Assembly: GCA_019090795.1 (NCBI GenBank)
Contig: JAHRVG010000016.1
Location: forward strand, 1 to 52,171
Direction of reading: 5' to 3'
DNA length: 52,171 bases
Source of the DNA: Paracoccaceae bacterium
GTDB lineage: Bacteria; Pseudomonadota; Alphaproteobacteria; Rhodobacterales; Rhodobacteraceae
Below the pieces are notes generated by a model. That model searched no databases. It worked only from the letters and a program-made list of their open reading frames with translations, and had not been told where the DNA came from. The position numbers were made by a program, and so were the translations under genes. Shown here in pieces: positions 1 through 9,026 of this stretch (positions within the stretch are counted from its first letter, which is position 1; each line of letters begins with the position of its first letter).

Positions 1-686
1 AGCGCGGCGTAAACATTGGCAAGGCCAAGCCCGCGGGTATCGTGGAAATGCGCGCCGACCATCACGTCATCGCCGAAATTGTCGATAACTTTCTTGAACA
101 GGGACTTTACGTCGCGCGGATTGCCATAACCAACCGTGTCGGCGATCACCACTTCGTCAACGCCCGCTTTGACAAAATTTTCAACCGATTTTAACACAGC
201 CTTATGGGGCACGTGCCCCTCAAACGAGCAGCCGAATGACGTTGCAAAGCCACCCGCCAACTTGAATCGCTGACCTTCGGGCAGGCTGTCGCGCAATGCC
301 ACCACTCGCTTGAATTCAGCCAACGCCTCCGCTGTCGAGCGGCGGCCATTTGACTGGCTGTGGGTCTCGGACACCGAATTCATGAAATCAATTTCATGCA
401 CCCCGATCGCCAGCGCTGTTTTGGCGCCGCGCAGGTTTGGCGTTAACGCCGACACCCATAATCCATCCTGCTCCACAGCCGCTGATGCCACCTCAGAGGC
501 ATCGGAAAACTGCGGTAACAATTTTGGTGGCACGAAGGAACAGACCTGCATATTGGGCATTCCTGCCGCCACTGTTTCGCGGATCCAGCGGATTTTTTCG
601 TCCGTCGGCACAAAGGTTTTTACGATCTGTATGCCGTCACGCAAGCCTACTTCACGGCATTCGACATCAATGTTACGGTTGGCCAT
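1..686 (-). CDS. HMG-CoA lyase-family (HMGL-like) carbon-carbon lyase, partial
   Basis: Seen: the reading frame starts at ATG 686 and runs off the left edge, leaving about 228 codons. Near the N-terminus is the HMGL signature EVGLRDGIQ, followed by VCSFVPPKLLPQFSDA and NSVSETHSQSN, which match the conserved SFV.PK..PQ.aDA and S.SE.....N segments of 3-hydroxy-3-methylglutaryl-CoA lyases. The C-terminal cysteine loop of the family lies outside the window. Family knowledge: these metal-dependent TIM-barrel enzymes split tertiary 3-hydroxyacyl-CoAs into a ketone or oxo acid plus acetyl-CoA. The gene sits 7 nt downstream of a (frameshifted) enoyl-CoA hydratase, so it is probably the second gene of that operon. 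Inference: it cleaves a methyl-branched hydroxyacyl-CoA of the pathway rather than serving leucine breakdown. The exact substrate is unknown. Confidence 0.85.
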   Translation of the reverse strand, partial: MANRNIDVECREVGLRDGIQIVKTFVPTDEKIRWIRETVAAGMPNMQVCSFVPPKLLPQFSDASEVASAAVEQDGLWVSALTPNLRGAKTALAIGVHEIDFMNSVSETHSQSNGRRSTAEALAEFKRVVALRDSLPEGQRFKLAGGFATSFGCSFEGHVPHKAVLKSVENFVKAGVDEVVIADTVGYGNPRDVKSLFKKVIDNFGDDVMVGAHFHDTRGLGLANVYAA

Positions 687-693
687 AATGCCC

Positions 694-1502
694 CTACTTC
701 CCTTGGAATTTCGGTTTGCGCTTTTCATTAAAAGCCCGCACGCCCTCAAGCCGATCTTCGGTCGGAACCAGCCGGTTATAAGCCTCTATCTCGAAGGCAT
801 AGCCGTTTTTCAGATCAACCTGCGTCGACACATTCATTGACTTTTTCGCCTGATAAATCGCCAGAGGTGCGTTGTTACAGATGGTGCGGGCGGTTTCCAG
901 CACCTCCTCCATCAGCTTGTCATCATCGCAGACTTTGTTAACCACGCCCCATTCCAAGGCCTCATCCGCCGAAAACGGCTTGCCGGTCAGGATGATTTCC
1001 TTGGCGCGGCGGATACCCACAGCACGGGGCAAGTTTTGTGTGCCCATACCGCCGGGCATGATGCCGATTTTGATCTCAGTCAGCGCGAAACGGGCACGCC
1101 GCGCCGCATAGGCAAAATCGCAGGTCACGACTGTTTCCAGCCCACCGCCATAAGCTGCGCCATTAACCGCCGCGATCACCGGCACCGGGCAGTCGAGCAG
1201 CGCTATACGGCATTTTTCAAAGAGTGCGTGTTGCTGCTGCCACTGCGCATCCGTCATATTGTTGCGCTCTTTCAGATCACCGCCGGCATTGAAAATCTTT
1301 TCACCGCGCCGGTTAACACGACACAACGAATGCCCTGTTGATCTATATAAAGGTTGGTCCACAGTTCTAACAGCTCGCGGCCCATCTGGGTATTGGTGGA
1401 ATTTCCCGCTCGGGGGCGGTCGAAAGTGACCACCAACAGATGATCCTCTACCTCCTCGATTTTTATGGTTTCGAAAGGGAAGGGCGTTTTAAAAGAGGAC
1501 AT
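694..1502 (-). pseudogene. Enoyl-CoA hydratase/isomerase, split by a one-base frameshift
   Basis: Seen: the N-terminal part (ATG 1502, MSSFKTPFPF...) reads in one frame to CVVLTGA and then hits a stop near 1272. The rest, from RGEKIFNAGGDLKER to the stop at 694, continues in another frame. Joined near 1303-1305 they give an ordinary crotonase of about 268 residues. The expected motif TGAGE would need one more G in the GCGG run. The downstream half is intact and carries both hydratase glutamates with the usual 20-residue spacing (GGGLE and LTEIKIG), so apart from the shift it looks like a true hydratase. It is followed after 7 nt by the HMGL-type gene. A promoter region with a TGAAACGCAT element lies upstream. 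Either a recent inactivation or a base-calling error is possible; the lack of other damage favours an error or a very young mutation. Confidence 0.85.
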
Positions 1503-1625
1503 TATCTGTATTCGCCTTGTCTGAACTGCGGATTGCCACGCCAGTTTTCGATGCGAAATAGAAAACCGGCGACATACGACTACGGCAAAGTTTACCAGCA
1601 TGGTTCGGGCAAGTCTATGTAATTA

Positions 1626-1642
1626 TGAAACGCATTCCAAAA
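1626..1642. promoter_or_regulatory. Candidate IclR-type operator (TGAAACGCAT element, site A)
   Basis: TGAAACGCATTCCAAAA lies about 120 nt upstream of the hydratase/lyase operon start and downstream of the iclR stop. It differs by one base from the 17-mer before dctP (6787-6803) and shares the 10-base core with the rraA/badI intergenic site. It is weakly palindromic around CGCA. Assignment to the neighbouring IclR protein is inference. Confidence 0.45.
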
Positions 1643-1749
1643 ATGGGAATTTGTCGGCGAAACATTTTGATATTACCAGTAATTACAGTGATTCATTCCG
1701 CAAGATCGCGGGCATGAGTGGTCCATTCAATATGTTCGTTAGCAATGAA

Positions 1750-2508
1750 TCAGCGGGTTTCAACATTTCCGTAAAGACGGGAAATACGCTGCGTGCTGGC
1801 AATAAGGTGCTTGGCGAGTTCGTCACGCTGCGCCAGCATACGTGCCTCAGGGCCAGCAATCGAAATGCAATAGTTACAAGCACCATTGATGTCAAAAATA
1901 GGGGCAGCCATACCCGAGGCCCCGGAAACCCTATCCCCAATCGAACAGGCATAGCCCAGTGCGCGCACCTCGGCCAGCTCGGCGTCCAGATCCCTCGGCA
2001 CAATGCCTTCACCAAAAATTTCCCCTATCAGTCCTGCCTTCTGAAAGGCCATAAAAACTCGTGACACAGCGCCAGTTTGAAGGCCAACAACCTCCCCAAC
2101 CCGGACAATTGAACGCAACAACGAGGGGCTTTCGACTACATCAATAACAATACGCTCAGTTCCCTCAAGAACACTTATAGAAACCGTTTCACCTGTAAGC
2201 TCACCCAAATGGCGCAATTCTGAATTGGCGATAACGCGCATATTCAACGTTGAAGGAATGAAACTTGCCAGCCGCAGCACCCTGAAGGAAAGGCTATATT
2301 TCTGTTCTTCAAGGTGCAGATAGCCAATTTCCAAAAGCGTATTAAGCAGACGAAAAACAGTGGATTTAGGCAAGCCCAGTTGTTGGCAAATTTCGTGCAG
2401 TGTTAAGCGCTGCGTATCCTCACTGAAACAATCCAGAACCGCAAAAGCCCTGACGACAGACCGTATCAGTGTCTTTTCATCTTTGTTTTCTATCGTCACT
2501 CTCCGCAT
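1750..2508 (-). CDS. IclR-family transcriptional regulator
   Basis: Seen: 252 residues, the usual IclR length. A winged helix-turn-helix occupies roughly residues 15-70 (LTLHEICQQLGLPKSTVFRLL), followed by an effector domain with the IclR-typical ISVLEG, SLLRSIVRVGE, AVSRVFMAF and VSGASGMAAPIFD segments. ATG 2508 is the first Met matching family starts; the open frame runs further upstream but there it overlaps the MFS gene. Only 2 nt separate it from the MFS stop, so it is probably the last gene of the TRAP-MFS transcript. IclR proteins bind small acids and control adjacent catabolic genes. Inference: this one reads a pathway acid or CoA ester and acts at the TGAAACGCAT sites at 1626, 6784 and 19214. 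Confidence 0.9.
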   Translation of the reverse strand: MRRVTIENKDEKTLIRSVVRAFAVLDCFSEDTQRLTLHEICQQLGLPKSTVFRLLNTLLEIGYLHLEEQKYSLSFRVLRLASFIPSTLNMRVIANSELRHLGELTGETVSISVLEGTERIVIDVVESPSLLRSIVRVGEVVGLQTGAVSRVFMAFQKAGLIGEIFGEGIVPRDLDAELAEVRALGYACSIGDRVSGASGMAAPIFDINGACNYCISIAGPEARMLAQRDELAKHLIASTQRISRLYGNVETR

Positions 2509-2510
2509 AT

Positions 2511-3728
2511 CTATGTTTTTTGTAAGGAAACCCTGACGGCAAGCAGGGCAGCTATCAAAGAAGTGACAAAAAGAAAACCAAATAAATAACGGTAACTTCC
2601 GGTCAGTTGTAAAATAAGGGCCCCGATACTTGGGCCGATCCAAGCCCCCGAAAACATGAACCCAAGCGCGCCACCTACTGTCTCGGCCATTTTTTCCGGA
2701 TCGGCGCGCCGCGCAATATTTGCCATAACGATACCGGACCAGCCAAAGGTGGCGACTCCGAAAAAACTGAGCGTGCCATAGGTGACCCATTGTGGCCAAT
2801 CCGTATTTGCAAAAGAAAACACAGCAATTGTTACAGCAGTGATCACCCCCATGACCGCGACCACCTGCATCGAGTTTCTTAACTTGTCGGCGTGCCACCC
2901 CCAAGCCATTCTGCTGGTTGCCCCTAAAAGATTGATCAGAGACAAGGCAATGCCACCCTGAGCCATCGAAAACCCAACCTCCTCGGACAAGAACAGAACA
3001 AGAAATGCCAGCACACCTACCTGCACGACACTAAAGCCAAACCCGATGCCGCAAATCATCAACAAAGGCCGATTGGAAAGAATAATCCGCACCCCATCCC
3101 ATGGCGGAGAAATTGAGGCGTTGGGGTCAGTCAGGTCATCCCAAAAGGGGCAAATACGATGTATCATAATGGCGGAGACGACTGAAATGGCCGCCAACAA
3201 ATAAAATGCACCTTGCCAGCCCCATGTAACCGCTAGGAGAGGCCCAAGAAGGCCTGCAGTAACCGCACCCAGTGCGGTGCTTGCTTGTCGGAAAGAGAAC
3301 AAGAAATTGAGCCGCGCCGGGTTGCCAAAACGCGACAAAAGTACTGAGGCCGAAGGGTAGGTCATTCCATATGAATAGCCGATAACGATCGAGCCGAGAG
3401 TCAATACAAGCTTGTTTGGAACGCTATAAAGCAAACAACCGGCGGCACTGACCAAAAGCGCCATTTGCAAAATACGCCCTGGACCGAACCGCACAACAAA
3501 ACCGCCAGTAATAAGCGAAGAAATGCCGCCAACCCCAAAAACCAGAGTAACCTGATACCCAATAAATGCGGCATCTACCTGAAAAAATTCTTTGGTGGCT
3601 ATTGCCAGTGCAGGCACCAGATACCCACAGGTTCCCACCACAGCGCCAATGGTTGTGGTGGTAATGAGAACAAAGATAATTCTAATCTGCCACGCAGGAT
3701 TTGGCCCTGACGCCGGGTGACTCAACAC
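2511..3728 (-). CDS. MFS transporter, OFA/monocarboxylate-like
   Basis: Seen: about 405 residues with twelve hydrophobic segments in two halves and a charged central loop (around FWDDLTDPNA). Typical MFS loop motifs occur, such as GGFVVRFGPGRI after helix 2 and MAWGWHADKLR after helix 8. An ATG at 3827 is available but would overlap dctM. I prefer GTG 3728 because AGGA lies 8 nt upstream and the residues before it do not look like an MFS N-terminus. It is 43 nt after dctM and 2 nt before iclR, so it belongs to the TRAP operon. Inference: a secondary carrier for the same carboxylate or for export of a pathway product. Substrate cannot be told from sequence. Confidence 0.82.
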   Translation of the reverse strand: MLSHPASGPNPAWQIRIIFVLITTTTIGAVVGTCGYLVPALAIATKEFFQVDAAFIGYQVTLVFGVGGISSLITGGFVVRFGPGRILQMALLVSAAGCLLYSVPNKLVLTLGSIVIGYSYGMTYPSASVLLSRFGNPARLNFLFSFRQASTALGAVTAGLLGPLLAVTWGWQGAFYLLAAISVVSAIMIHRICPFWDDLTDPNASISPPWDGVRIILSNRPLLMICGIGFGFSVVQVGVLAFLVLFLSEEVGFSMAQGGIALSLINLLGATSRMAWGWHADKLRNSMQVVAVMGVITAVTIAVFSFANTDWPQWVTYGTLSFFGVATFGWSGIVMANIARRADPEKMAETVGGALGFMFSGAWIGPSIGALILQLTGSYRYLFGFLFVTSLIAALLAVRVSLQKT

Positions 3729-3771
3729 GGCCTTTGTCCTGTAGGTATGCTGAATAAACCGATCATTGCAT

Positions 3772-5043
3772 TTAGAAATTATAGGGCAGATATAGCGCCA
3801 GTGCCGGGAAGAAATACAAGACAACAACTGTTCCGAGCATGATTAGGATAAACGGCCAGACGCCTGCCGATACTTCCCAAAGTGTTGCGTTTCCAACTGC
3901 CTGCACAATGAATAAGTTCAGTCCCACAGGCGGGGTGATCAACGCACATTCAACCATGATCACAAAGATAATACCAAACCAGATTGGGTCTATCCCCATG
4001 TTCAGCAGCGTTGGATAAAGCACCGGCACCATGATTAGCAGCATACTAAGGGATTCGATGAACAATCCCATAATCAAAAGAATAAGGCAGACCACGACAA
4101 GGAATGTCCCCGCATGGGTAAAGTTATCAGTAACAAGCACCGTTATGTCTTGGGGAATCCGGTAAAGAGTGATTGCCTTTGAGAAGATTTTGGCCCCCGC
4201 GATGATCAAGAAAATCGTCACCGTTGTCCGCATCGCCTCCTGCGAAGCCTCTTTGATCAATGTAAAATTGATCGACCGGCGTCCAATAGTAATTATCAAG
4301 GCCAGAACAAAGCCGACACCAGCGGCCTCTGTGGGGGTGAAGACACCGAAATAAATCCCCAAAACGATTGTCATAGCCAAAAACAACACAGGAGATGCGC
4401 GCAATGACGCGTCCCAACGTTCCTTCCACGAAGCACGCGGCAGAACATCAAGCTGGCCCTTGTATCGTGCGTAGACGATCGAATAGAGCGAAAACATGAA
4501 GGCTAGAAACAGGCCAGGGCCAATCCCTGCAGTGAACAGGCTAATGATCGATTCTTCTGTAATGACCCCGTAAATGATCAGAATAATTGATGGCGGGATC
4601 AGGATTCCAAGTGTTCCACCTGCCGCAAGCAGCCCCAGAACAAAACTCTTCTCATAGCCGCGTTTGGTCATTTCCGGGATGGCCACGGTGCCAATGGTAG
4701 CCGCAGTCGCAACCGACGACCCCGAAATTGCAGAAAACAAGGCACAAGAAAGGATTGTCGCCACACCGAGCCCGCCGGGCCAATGCCCGACCCAGCTTTG
4801 AGCAGCGGCAAACAGGTCTTTGCCGACGCCACCCTTGAGCAAAATGTTGGACATCAACAAAAACAAAGGCACCGCCAACAAAATAAAGTTGTCGATACTC
4901 GAATAGAGTCCCTGTGGAATCATGATGGGGTTGAACCCTTCAATCAGCAGTAAGGCAAGGCCAAGCCCCCCCATTACAAACGCAATAGGTATGCCCAACA
5001 CCAGAAGAAATAGAAGTAGGCCAAGAATGATAAATGCGGTCAA
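3772..5043 (-). CDS. dctM: TRAP transporter large permease subunit (DctM family)
   Basis: Seen: 423 residues, the usual DctM size, nearly all membrane helices. Family segments include PLFLLMSNILL, SGSSVATAATIG, GGTLGILIPPSI and ALITPPVGLNLFIVQ. Role: with the small subunit it forms the sodium-coupled permease that takes substrate from the periplasmic binding protein. Only 10 nt separate it from dctQ upstream. The neighbours point to import of the carboxylic acid degraded by the adjacent CoA-transferase and dehydrogenase genes. Confidence 0.95.
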   Translation of the reverse strand: MTAFIILGLLLFLLVLGIPIAFVMGGLGLALLLIEGFNPIMIPQGLYSSIDNFILLAVPLFLLMSNILLKGGVGKDLFAAAQSWVGHWPGGLGVATILSCALFSAISGSSVATAATIGTVAIPEMTKRGYEKSFVLGLLAAGGTLGILIPPSIILIIYGVITEESIISLFTAGIGPGLFLAFMFSLYSIVYARYKGQLDVLPRASWKERWDASLRASPVLFLAMTIVLGIYFGVFTPTEAAGVGFVLALIITIGRRSINFTLIKEASQEAMRTTVTIFLIIAGAKIFSKAITLYRIPQDITVLVTDNFTHAGTFLVVVCLILLIMGLFIESLSMLLIMVPVLYPTLLNMGIDPIWFGIIFVIMVECALITPPVGLNLFIVQAVGNATLWEVSAGVWPFILIMLGTVVVLYFFPALALYLPYNF

Positions 5044-5053
5044 CGTCTTATCC

Positions 5054-5563
5054 TTAGATGCTTAGATCACGAATGTGTTCAATGTCTTCCGGGTGGCGAA
5101 TTTGGCGCCAAATCTGGGCCAGTGCCTGCAAAATCAGAATAAAGAACCCCACCGGAATCGCCGATTCTGTCCAGAACTTCGGTACTTGGTTCATAGTCGC
5201 AGTTGCGCGGCCTTTTTCTATGCTTTCCAGCACCACCTCCAGACCCAGCCAGAATGCAAATACCGCGAATACCAGTATCCAGATCAGGGAAATGATTTCG
5301 AGGATTTGGCGACCCCGCCTCCCCATCAACTCGGTGAGGATAGTGATCCGGATCAGGCCGTTGTGCCGCAGCACAAAGCCCATCGCCAAATAGGTCCCCC
5401 ACAACTGAAGCAGTCGCGCACCTTCTTCCGCCCAACTGGTGGGCGCTAGAAAAACGTACCGCGAAACGACTTCATAAGAGATCATCATCCCGATGATGAA
5501 AAACAGAAAGGTTGCCAAATGGGCAAACCTCTCAGAAATACTGTCGATAAACCGAAGCATCAA
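5054..5563 (-). CDS. dctQ: TRAP transporter small permease subunit (DctQ family)
   Basis: Seen: 169 residues with four hydrophobic helices, and the DctQ-type segment YVFLAPTSWAEEGARLLQLW after helix 2. It follows dctP after an 85-nt gap containing a strong hairpin and precedes dctM by 10 nt. DctQ is the integral membrane partner of DctM. No unusual features in the protein itself. Confidence 0.92.
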   Translation of the reverse strand: MMLRFIDSISERFAHLATFLFFIIGMMISYEVVSRYVFLAPTSWAEEGARLLQLWGTYLAMGFVLRHNGLIRITILTELMGRRGRQILEIISLIWILVFAVFAFWLGLEVVLESIEKGRATATMNQVPKFWTESAIPVGFFILILQALAQIWRQIRHPEDIEHIRDLSI

Positions 5564-5598
5564 ACACCCGCAATTGTTGTGGACTCAGAAGGTCATTA

Positions 5599-5628
5599 TT
5601 GGGCGAGTACATATATGCACTCGCCCAA
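5599..5628 (-). terminator. Hairpin between dctP and dctQ (attenuator / mRNA-stabilising)
   Basis: Perfect 10-bp inverted repeat: TTGGGCGAGT at 5599-5608 pairs with ACTCGCCCAA at 5619-5628, with a 10-nt loop. It lies just after the dctP stop and before dctQM. There is no long T run on the minus strand, so partial read-through or 3'-end protection of the dctP message is likelier than full termination. The second TRAP operon has the same arrangement. Confidence 0.6.
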
Positions 5629-5648
5629 AAGCTGTTAAACCAGATAGC

Positions 5649-6653
5649 TTATTTGCCAATCGCTGCCAAAATCTTAGCACCAAGCTCGCCCGAGTTGGCA
5701 AGATAGGCATCAACAACCGGCTTAGCTGCTGCTTTCCAGTCGGAACGCTCTGCATCACTGAGTTCAATCACTTCTTTGCCTTTGGCAATGGTAACTGCTG
5801 CAGCATCGGCCTCGATAGCCGCAATAGAGGCACGCAAATTCGCCTCGGATTCCAAGCCGCATTTGCTCATTGCCGCCTGCTCATCGCCCGACATTGATCC
5901 CCAAACGCCGTCATTGATCAGCATCACGAACTCAATTTTTGCGTGCTCGGAACGGGTCACAACATCCATAACTTCATAAAGCTTGCGTGACTTTACCGAA
6001 CCAATACCTGTCATGCCGGCATCAACCGTACCACGCTGATAGGCCAGAAACTGTTCGGAACCGGACGTCAGCGTTGGGGCACCACCAAGGGCCGTTACAA
6101 AATCGCCCAGAGTTTTGCCGAAAACACGCACTTTCATGCCTTCAACGTCAGACGGCTTGCGGATTGGATTGCCAGCTTTTGACAGGAAAACAGCTGTACC
6201 ATAGTCCATCCAGTACACCGGACGGGCGCCAGTAGAAGTCATCGCATCATCAAGAATTGTGCGCAATGCAGCACCCGGTGCCAGATGGCCAATGGTCTCT
6301 TCGCGCGTTCCCATTGCAAACGGCACATAGAGAATTTCAATCGCCGGAATTGTTCCGGCAAAACGAGCGGTTGTCGTCATCCCCATGTCAATCGCACCCG
6401 AAGAAACCGCCTGCGGAACCTCTTTATCACGATAGAGCTGCGCAGAATCATACACCTCAATATTGATGTCCGTGTTGGCGGCAACACATTGTGTAAACTC
6501 AACTGCGTTTAAAGTCGCAAAGTTTTTCGCAGGCAGCTGCGTGGTAAAGCGAAGCGTTCTTTCGCCCGCTGTGGCAGACACACCCATAGCCATGGCAAGC
6601 GCAAAGGCACCAACATAGGTTACCAGAGATTTGTTTCGTGTTTTCATTGTCAT
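5649..6653 (-). CDS. dctP: TRAP transporter substrate-binding protein (DctP family)
   Basis: Seen: 334 residues starting with a Sec signal peptide, likely cut after SATA near residue 29. The fold is DctP-like, with the conserved arginine in GMKVRVFG (about R176) that in the family pairs with the substrate carboxylate. The start at ATG 6653 is supported by GGGAGG six bases upstream; a second ATG two codons on is less well placed. The upstream 190 nt contain a palindromic TGAAACGCAT element. Family members with this arginine bind organic acids. Inference: it captures the acid fed to the CoA-transferases encoded next door. Confidence 0.93.
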   Translation of the reverse strand: MTMKTRNKSLVTYVGAFALAMAMGVSATAGERTLRFTTQLPAKNFATLNAVEFTQCVAANTDINIEVYDSAQLYRDKEVPQAVSSGAIDMGMTTTARFAGTIPAIEILYVPFAMGTREETIGHLAPGAALRTILDDAMTSTGARPVYWMDYGTAVFLSKAGNPIRKPSDVEGMKVRVFGKTLGDFVTALGGAPTLTSGSEQFLAYQRGTVDAGMTGIGSVKSRKLYEVMDVVTRSEHAKIEFVMLINDGVWGSMSGDEQAAMSKCGLESEANLRASIAAIEADAAAVTIAKGKEVIELSDAERSDWKAAAKPVVDAYLANSGELGAKILAAIGK

Positions 6654-6783
6654 ATTCTTCCTCCCAAGAAGTATTTATGTACCGGTTAATTTGAAGCTGG
6701 AAATCGTCTAGACGCCCGTTGCTCCCCGGCTTTCATCGTTTGATATCCCAATCGTTAGCACACGCAAGCGCACCCGTCCACTT

Positions 6784-6803
6784 TTTTGAAACGCATTTCA
6801 AAA
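6784..6803. promoter_or_regulatory. Palindromic candidate operator upstream of dctP (site B)
   Basis: TTTTGAAA-CGCA-TTTCAAAA is a perfect 8-bp inverted repeat with a 4-base centre, about 130 nt before dctP. Its core TGAAACGCAT recurs at 1626 (site A) and, on the minus strand, at 19214-19223 (site C). The size and symmetry suit a dimeric regulator such as IclR. The regulator assignment is inference. Confidence 0.55.
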
Positions 6804-6843
6804 TTCGACAAGACTGTGTTGGAATGACTGCCTAAAATTTGCA

Positions 6844-9003
6844 TCAGCGGCCAATTTTCAATTTGGCCCGCATGGCTGCATCAACCTTTTGTGGCCAGCC
6901 AACAACCTCAGCGATATCCGGTTGCAAAGACGTAAATTTCATAGGTGAGCCTAACAGGGGCCAGAGCTGCCCATCAGCCCCTTCATGCAACTGCAACAGT
7001 GCACGCGCATCGGTTTGTTTATGTTCCAACATCTCGGCAATGGTTTGCACTGGCGCGGCCATAATGCCCACTTTGGTCAGTTCCAAGACTACATCTGTGC
7101 GGGTCATATTGCGCACATCCCGCGCTGCAAGAGCCGGTTTGGCGCCGTCGATACACACATATCCGTCGGAACATTCCAGCACCTGATTCGGAGCCTGTGC
7201 ATCCGCATCCGCCGCCCACAGCGAGGCCGTCATCCACACTGCGATATCCTGCATCGACAAATCCAGAGAATCCCCCAATCCGCTGCGCGCCCTGTTGAGC
7301 AACGCAGCCAACACAAAGAACAAGCCAACCTCTCCGCCCATAAAATCACATGCGGAAACGCCTGATTTCAACGGCACCCCGTTGGCTGCGTTTGCGCTCA
7401 TCATGCCGGCCATCGCCTGCACAACTGTGTCAAATGCCGGTCTTTCCTCATATGCGGAATCAGCTCCAAATCCGGAGATCGCACAATAAATCAGCTCTGG
7501 ATTGATCTCGGCAATCCGATCAGCATCAAACCCACAGCGGGCAATCGAACCGGGCTTAAGGTTCTCCATGAAAATATCGGCACTTTCAAGAAGCTCGCTA
7601 AAAATCCGCTGGCCCTCCTCGGATTTGAGATCAAGAGAAATGCTGGTTTTTCCGGCATTGCTCATCACGAAAATGATGCTCAATCCATCGTTCTTGGGCA
7701 GCCAGTCACGCGCCGCATCACCTTTTGGCGGCTCGATTTTGATGACTTCTGCGCCCAGTGTGGCCAAATGTTTGGTCGACAATGGCGCCGTGGTATATTG
7801 GCCGATTTCCAGTACCCGAATCCCCTTGAGAGGCAGGTCAGCGCCACTGCGTTGCCCCTGTTTGCCCGCCTTTGCTACACTTTTCACAAACGCAGCCGCC
7901 TGTTGATGGCCCGTATTCGCAACCGGAATTTCGCTCGCGACACAGCCATTCCCGCGGTCGGCTTTCAACAATGCACCGGGCAGGCGCATTTTATTGGCCC
8001 CATCCGGCACTAGGCGGATCATCTTGCGGTGGATTAGATTTGGGTCGCGCGCACCGTCCTCCATCCGCAAAATCGGCCCACAAGCGACATCGGCCGCCAT
8101 CAAAAGGCGTGTGGCCTCCTCTACAGTGTGCTGCCCCATCCAGTTTTGCACAATCTCATTCACCGCGTCGCGGTTTTCCATTCGGCTGTCCAGCTCGGAA
8201 AATCGCGGATCGCTGGCATATTCCGGCGTGTCCATCACATTGCACAACCGCACCCAAGGCGGATTCGAAGCGGAACACAACAAAACCCACCCATCCGAAG
8301 CCTGATACGCATTCCACGGTGCACACATTGCATGCTGGTTGCCGATCCGCGTCGGAGCCTTGCCACCGAAATGCGCCGGAAGAAAAGTGGCCAGTGCATT
8401 CACACCACTATCATAGAGCGCCATATCTATCCGCTCGACTGCACCGGTTTGGTCTCGCGCCATCAGGGCCGCGAGTATGGCTGATGCACCATAGGCACCG
8501 GTGGAGTATTCCAACAACGGCACCCGCAACGTCACCGGCGGACCATCAGCAAACCCCGTGGTATGCGCCACCCCCGCCATCGACTGCACCAAGGCATCGC
8601 CAAACGGTTTTCCCGCCATCGGGCCGGTTTGGCCAAAGGCCGTAAAATCACATATAATGGTGGTCTCACCATGTTCTGCCACCAGATCGCCCCAGCCCGC
8701 ATCCTCGACATCGCTGGAAATCAGTACCACATCCGCCGCCGCAACCAGCGCCGAAACCAAAGCGCGATCATCGGCATTTTCAGAATCCGCAACCACGCTG
8801 GATTTCCCCGCCGCATATAGCCCGCGACTGGCCCATTTACCGCTGCCCTGAACGCGCCCTTGCGGTGGTTCGACGAAAAAGACCTGTGCTCCGGCCTCGG
8901 CCAGAAGCGATGCGCAGACCGCCACTGAAATGCGGCTGCCAATCTCAACAATGTTTAGACCATTCAGATATTGCGCTTGTCCTGCCGTCGAAGATTGGGT
9001 CAT
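6844..9003 (-). CDS. Tandem (internally duplicated) family III CoA-transferase, 719 aa
   Basis: Seen: two complete CaiB/BaiF domains in one chain, about residues 12-345 and 390-715. Each begins with the family's (I/V)xEIG...GA(Q/E)V motif. Each has the catalytic aspartate position filled: DMALYD (D198) in the first and LSMQD (D586) in the second; the latter matches the formyl-CoA transferase motif closely. Family enzymes move CoA between carboxylic acids through an aspartyl-CoA intermediate and normally work as interlocked dimers of about 400-residue chains, so this fusion is a pseudo-dimer. It lies 23 nt after another fused CoA-transferase in an operon with an acyl-CoA dehydrogenase and an SDR. 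Inference: it activates the imported acid, using succinyl-CoA or a pathway acyl-CoA as donor. Confidence 0.88.
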   Translation of the reverse strand: MTQSSTAGQAQYLNGLNIVEIGSRISVAVCASLLAEAGAQVFFVEPPQGRVQGSGKWASRGLYAAGKSSVVADSENADDRALVSALVAAADVVLISSDVEDAGWGDLVAEHGETTIICDFTAFGQTGPMAGKPFGDALVQSMAGVAHTTGFADGPPVTLRVPLLEYSTGAYGASAILAALMARDQTGAVERIDMALYDSGVNALATFLPAHFGGKAPTRIGNQHAMCAPWNAYQASDGWVLLCSASNPPWVRLCNVMDTPEYASDPRFSELDSRMENRDAVNEIVQNWMGQHTVEEATRLLMAADVACGPILRMEDGARDPNLIHRKMIRLVPDGANKMRLPGALLKADRGNGCVASEIPVANTGHQQAAAFVKSVAKAGKQGQRSGADLPLKGIRVLEIGQYTTAPLSTKHLATLGAEVIKIEPPKGDAARDWLPKNDGLSIIFVMSNAGKTSISLDLKSEEGQRIFSELLESADIFMENLKPGSIARCGFDADRIAEINPELIYCAISGFGADSAYEERPAFDTVVQAMAGMMSANAANGVPLKSGVSACDFMGGEVGLFFVLAALLNRARSGLGDSLDLSMQDIAVWMTASLWAADADAQAPNQVLECSDGYVCIDGAKPALAARDVRNMTRTDVVLELTKVGIMAAPVQTIAEMLEHKQTDARALLQLHEGADGQLWPLLGSPMKFTSLQPDIAEVVGWPQKVDAAMRAKLKIGR

Positions 9004-9026
9004 CTACTTACTCTCGCTTCTGTATA

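Noticed and set aside
2509-2904. N-terminal extension of the first IclR gene
   Set aside because: The extra residues lie over the MFS gene in another frame and have no IclR similarity; ATG 2508 gives the normal length.
7872-8645. 257-codon plus-strand open frame inside the 719-residue CoA-transferase gene
   Set aside because: It is antisense to a clear CoA-transferase with two intact active sites, has Pro/His/Ser-rich low-complexity composition and no domain I recognise.
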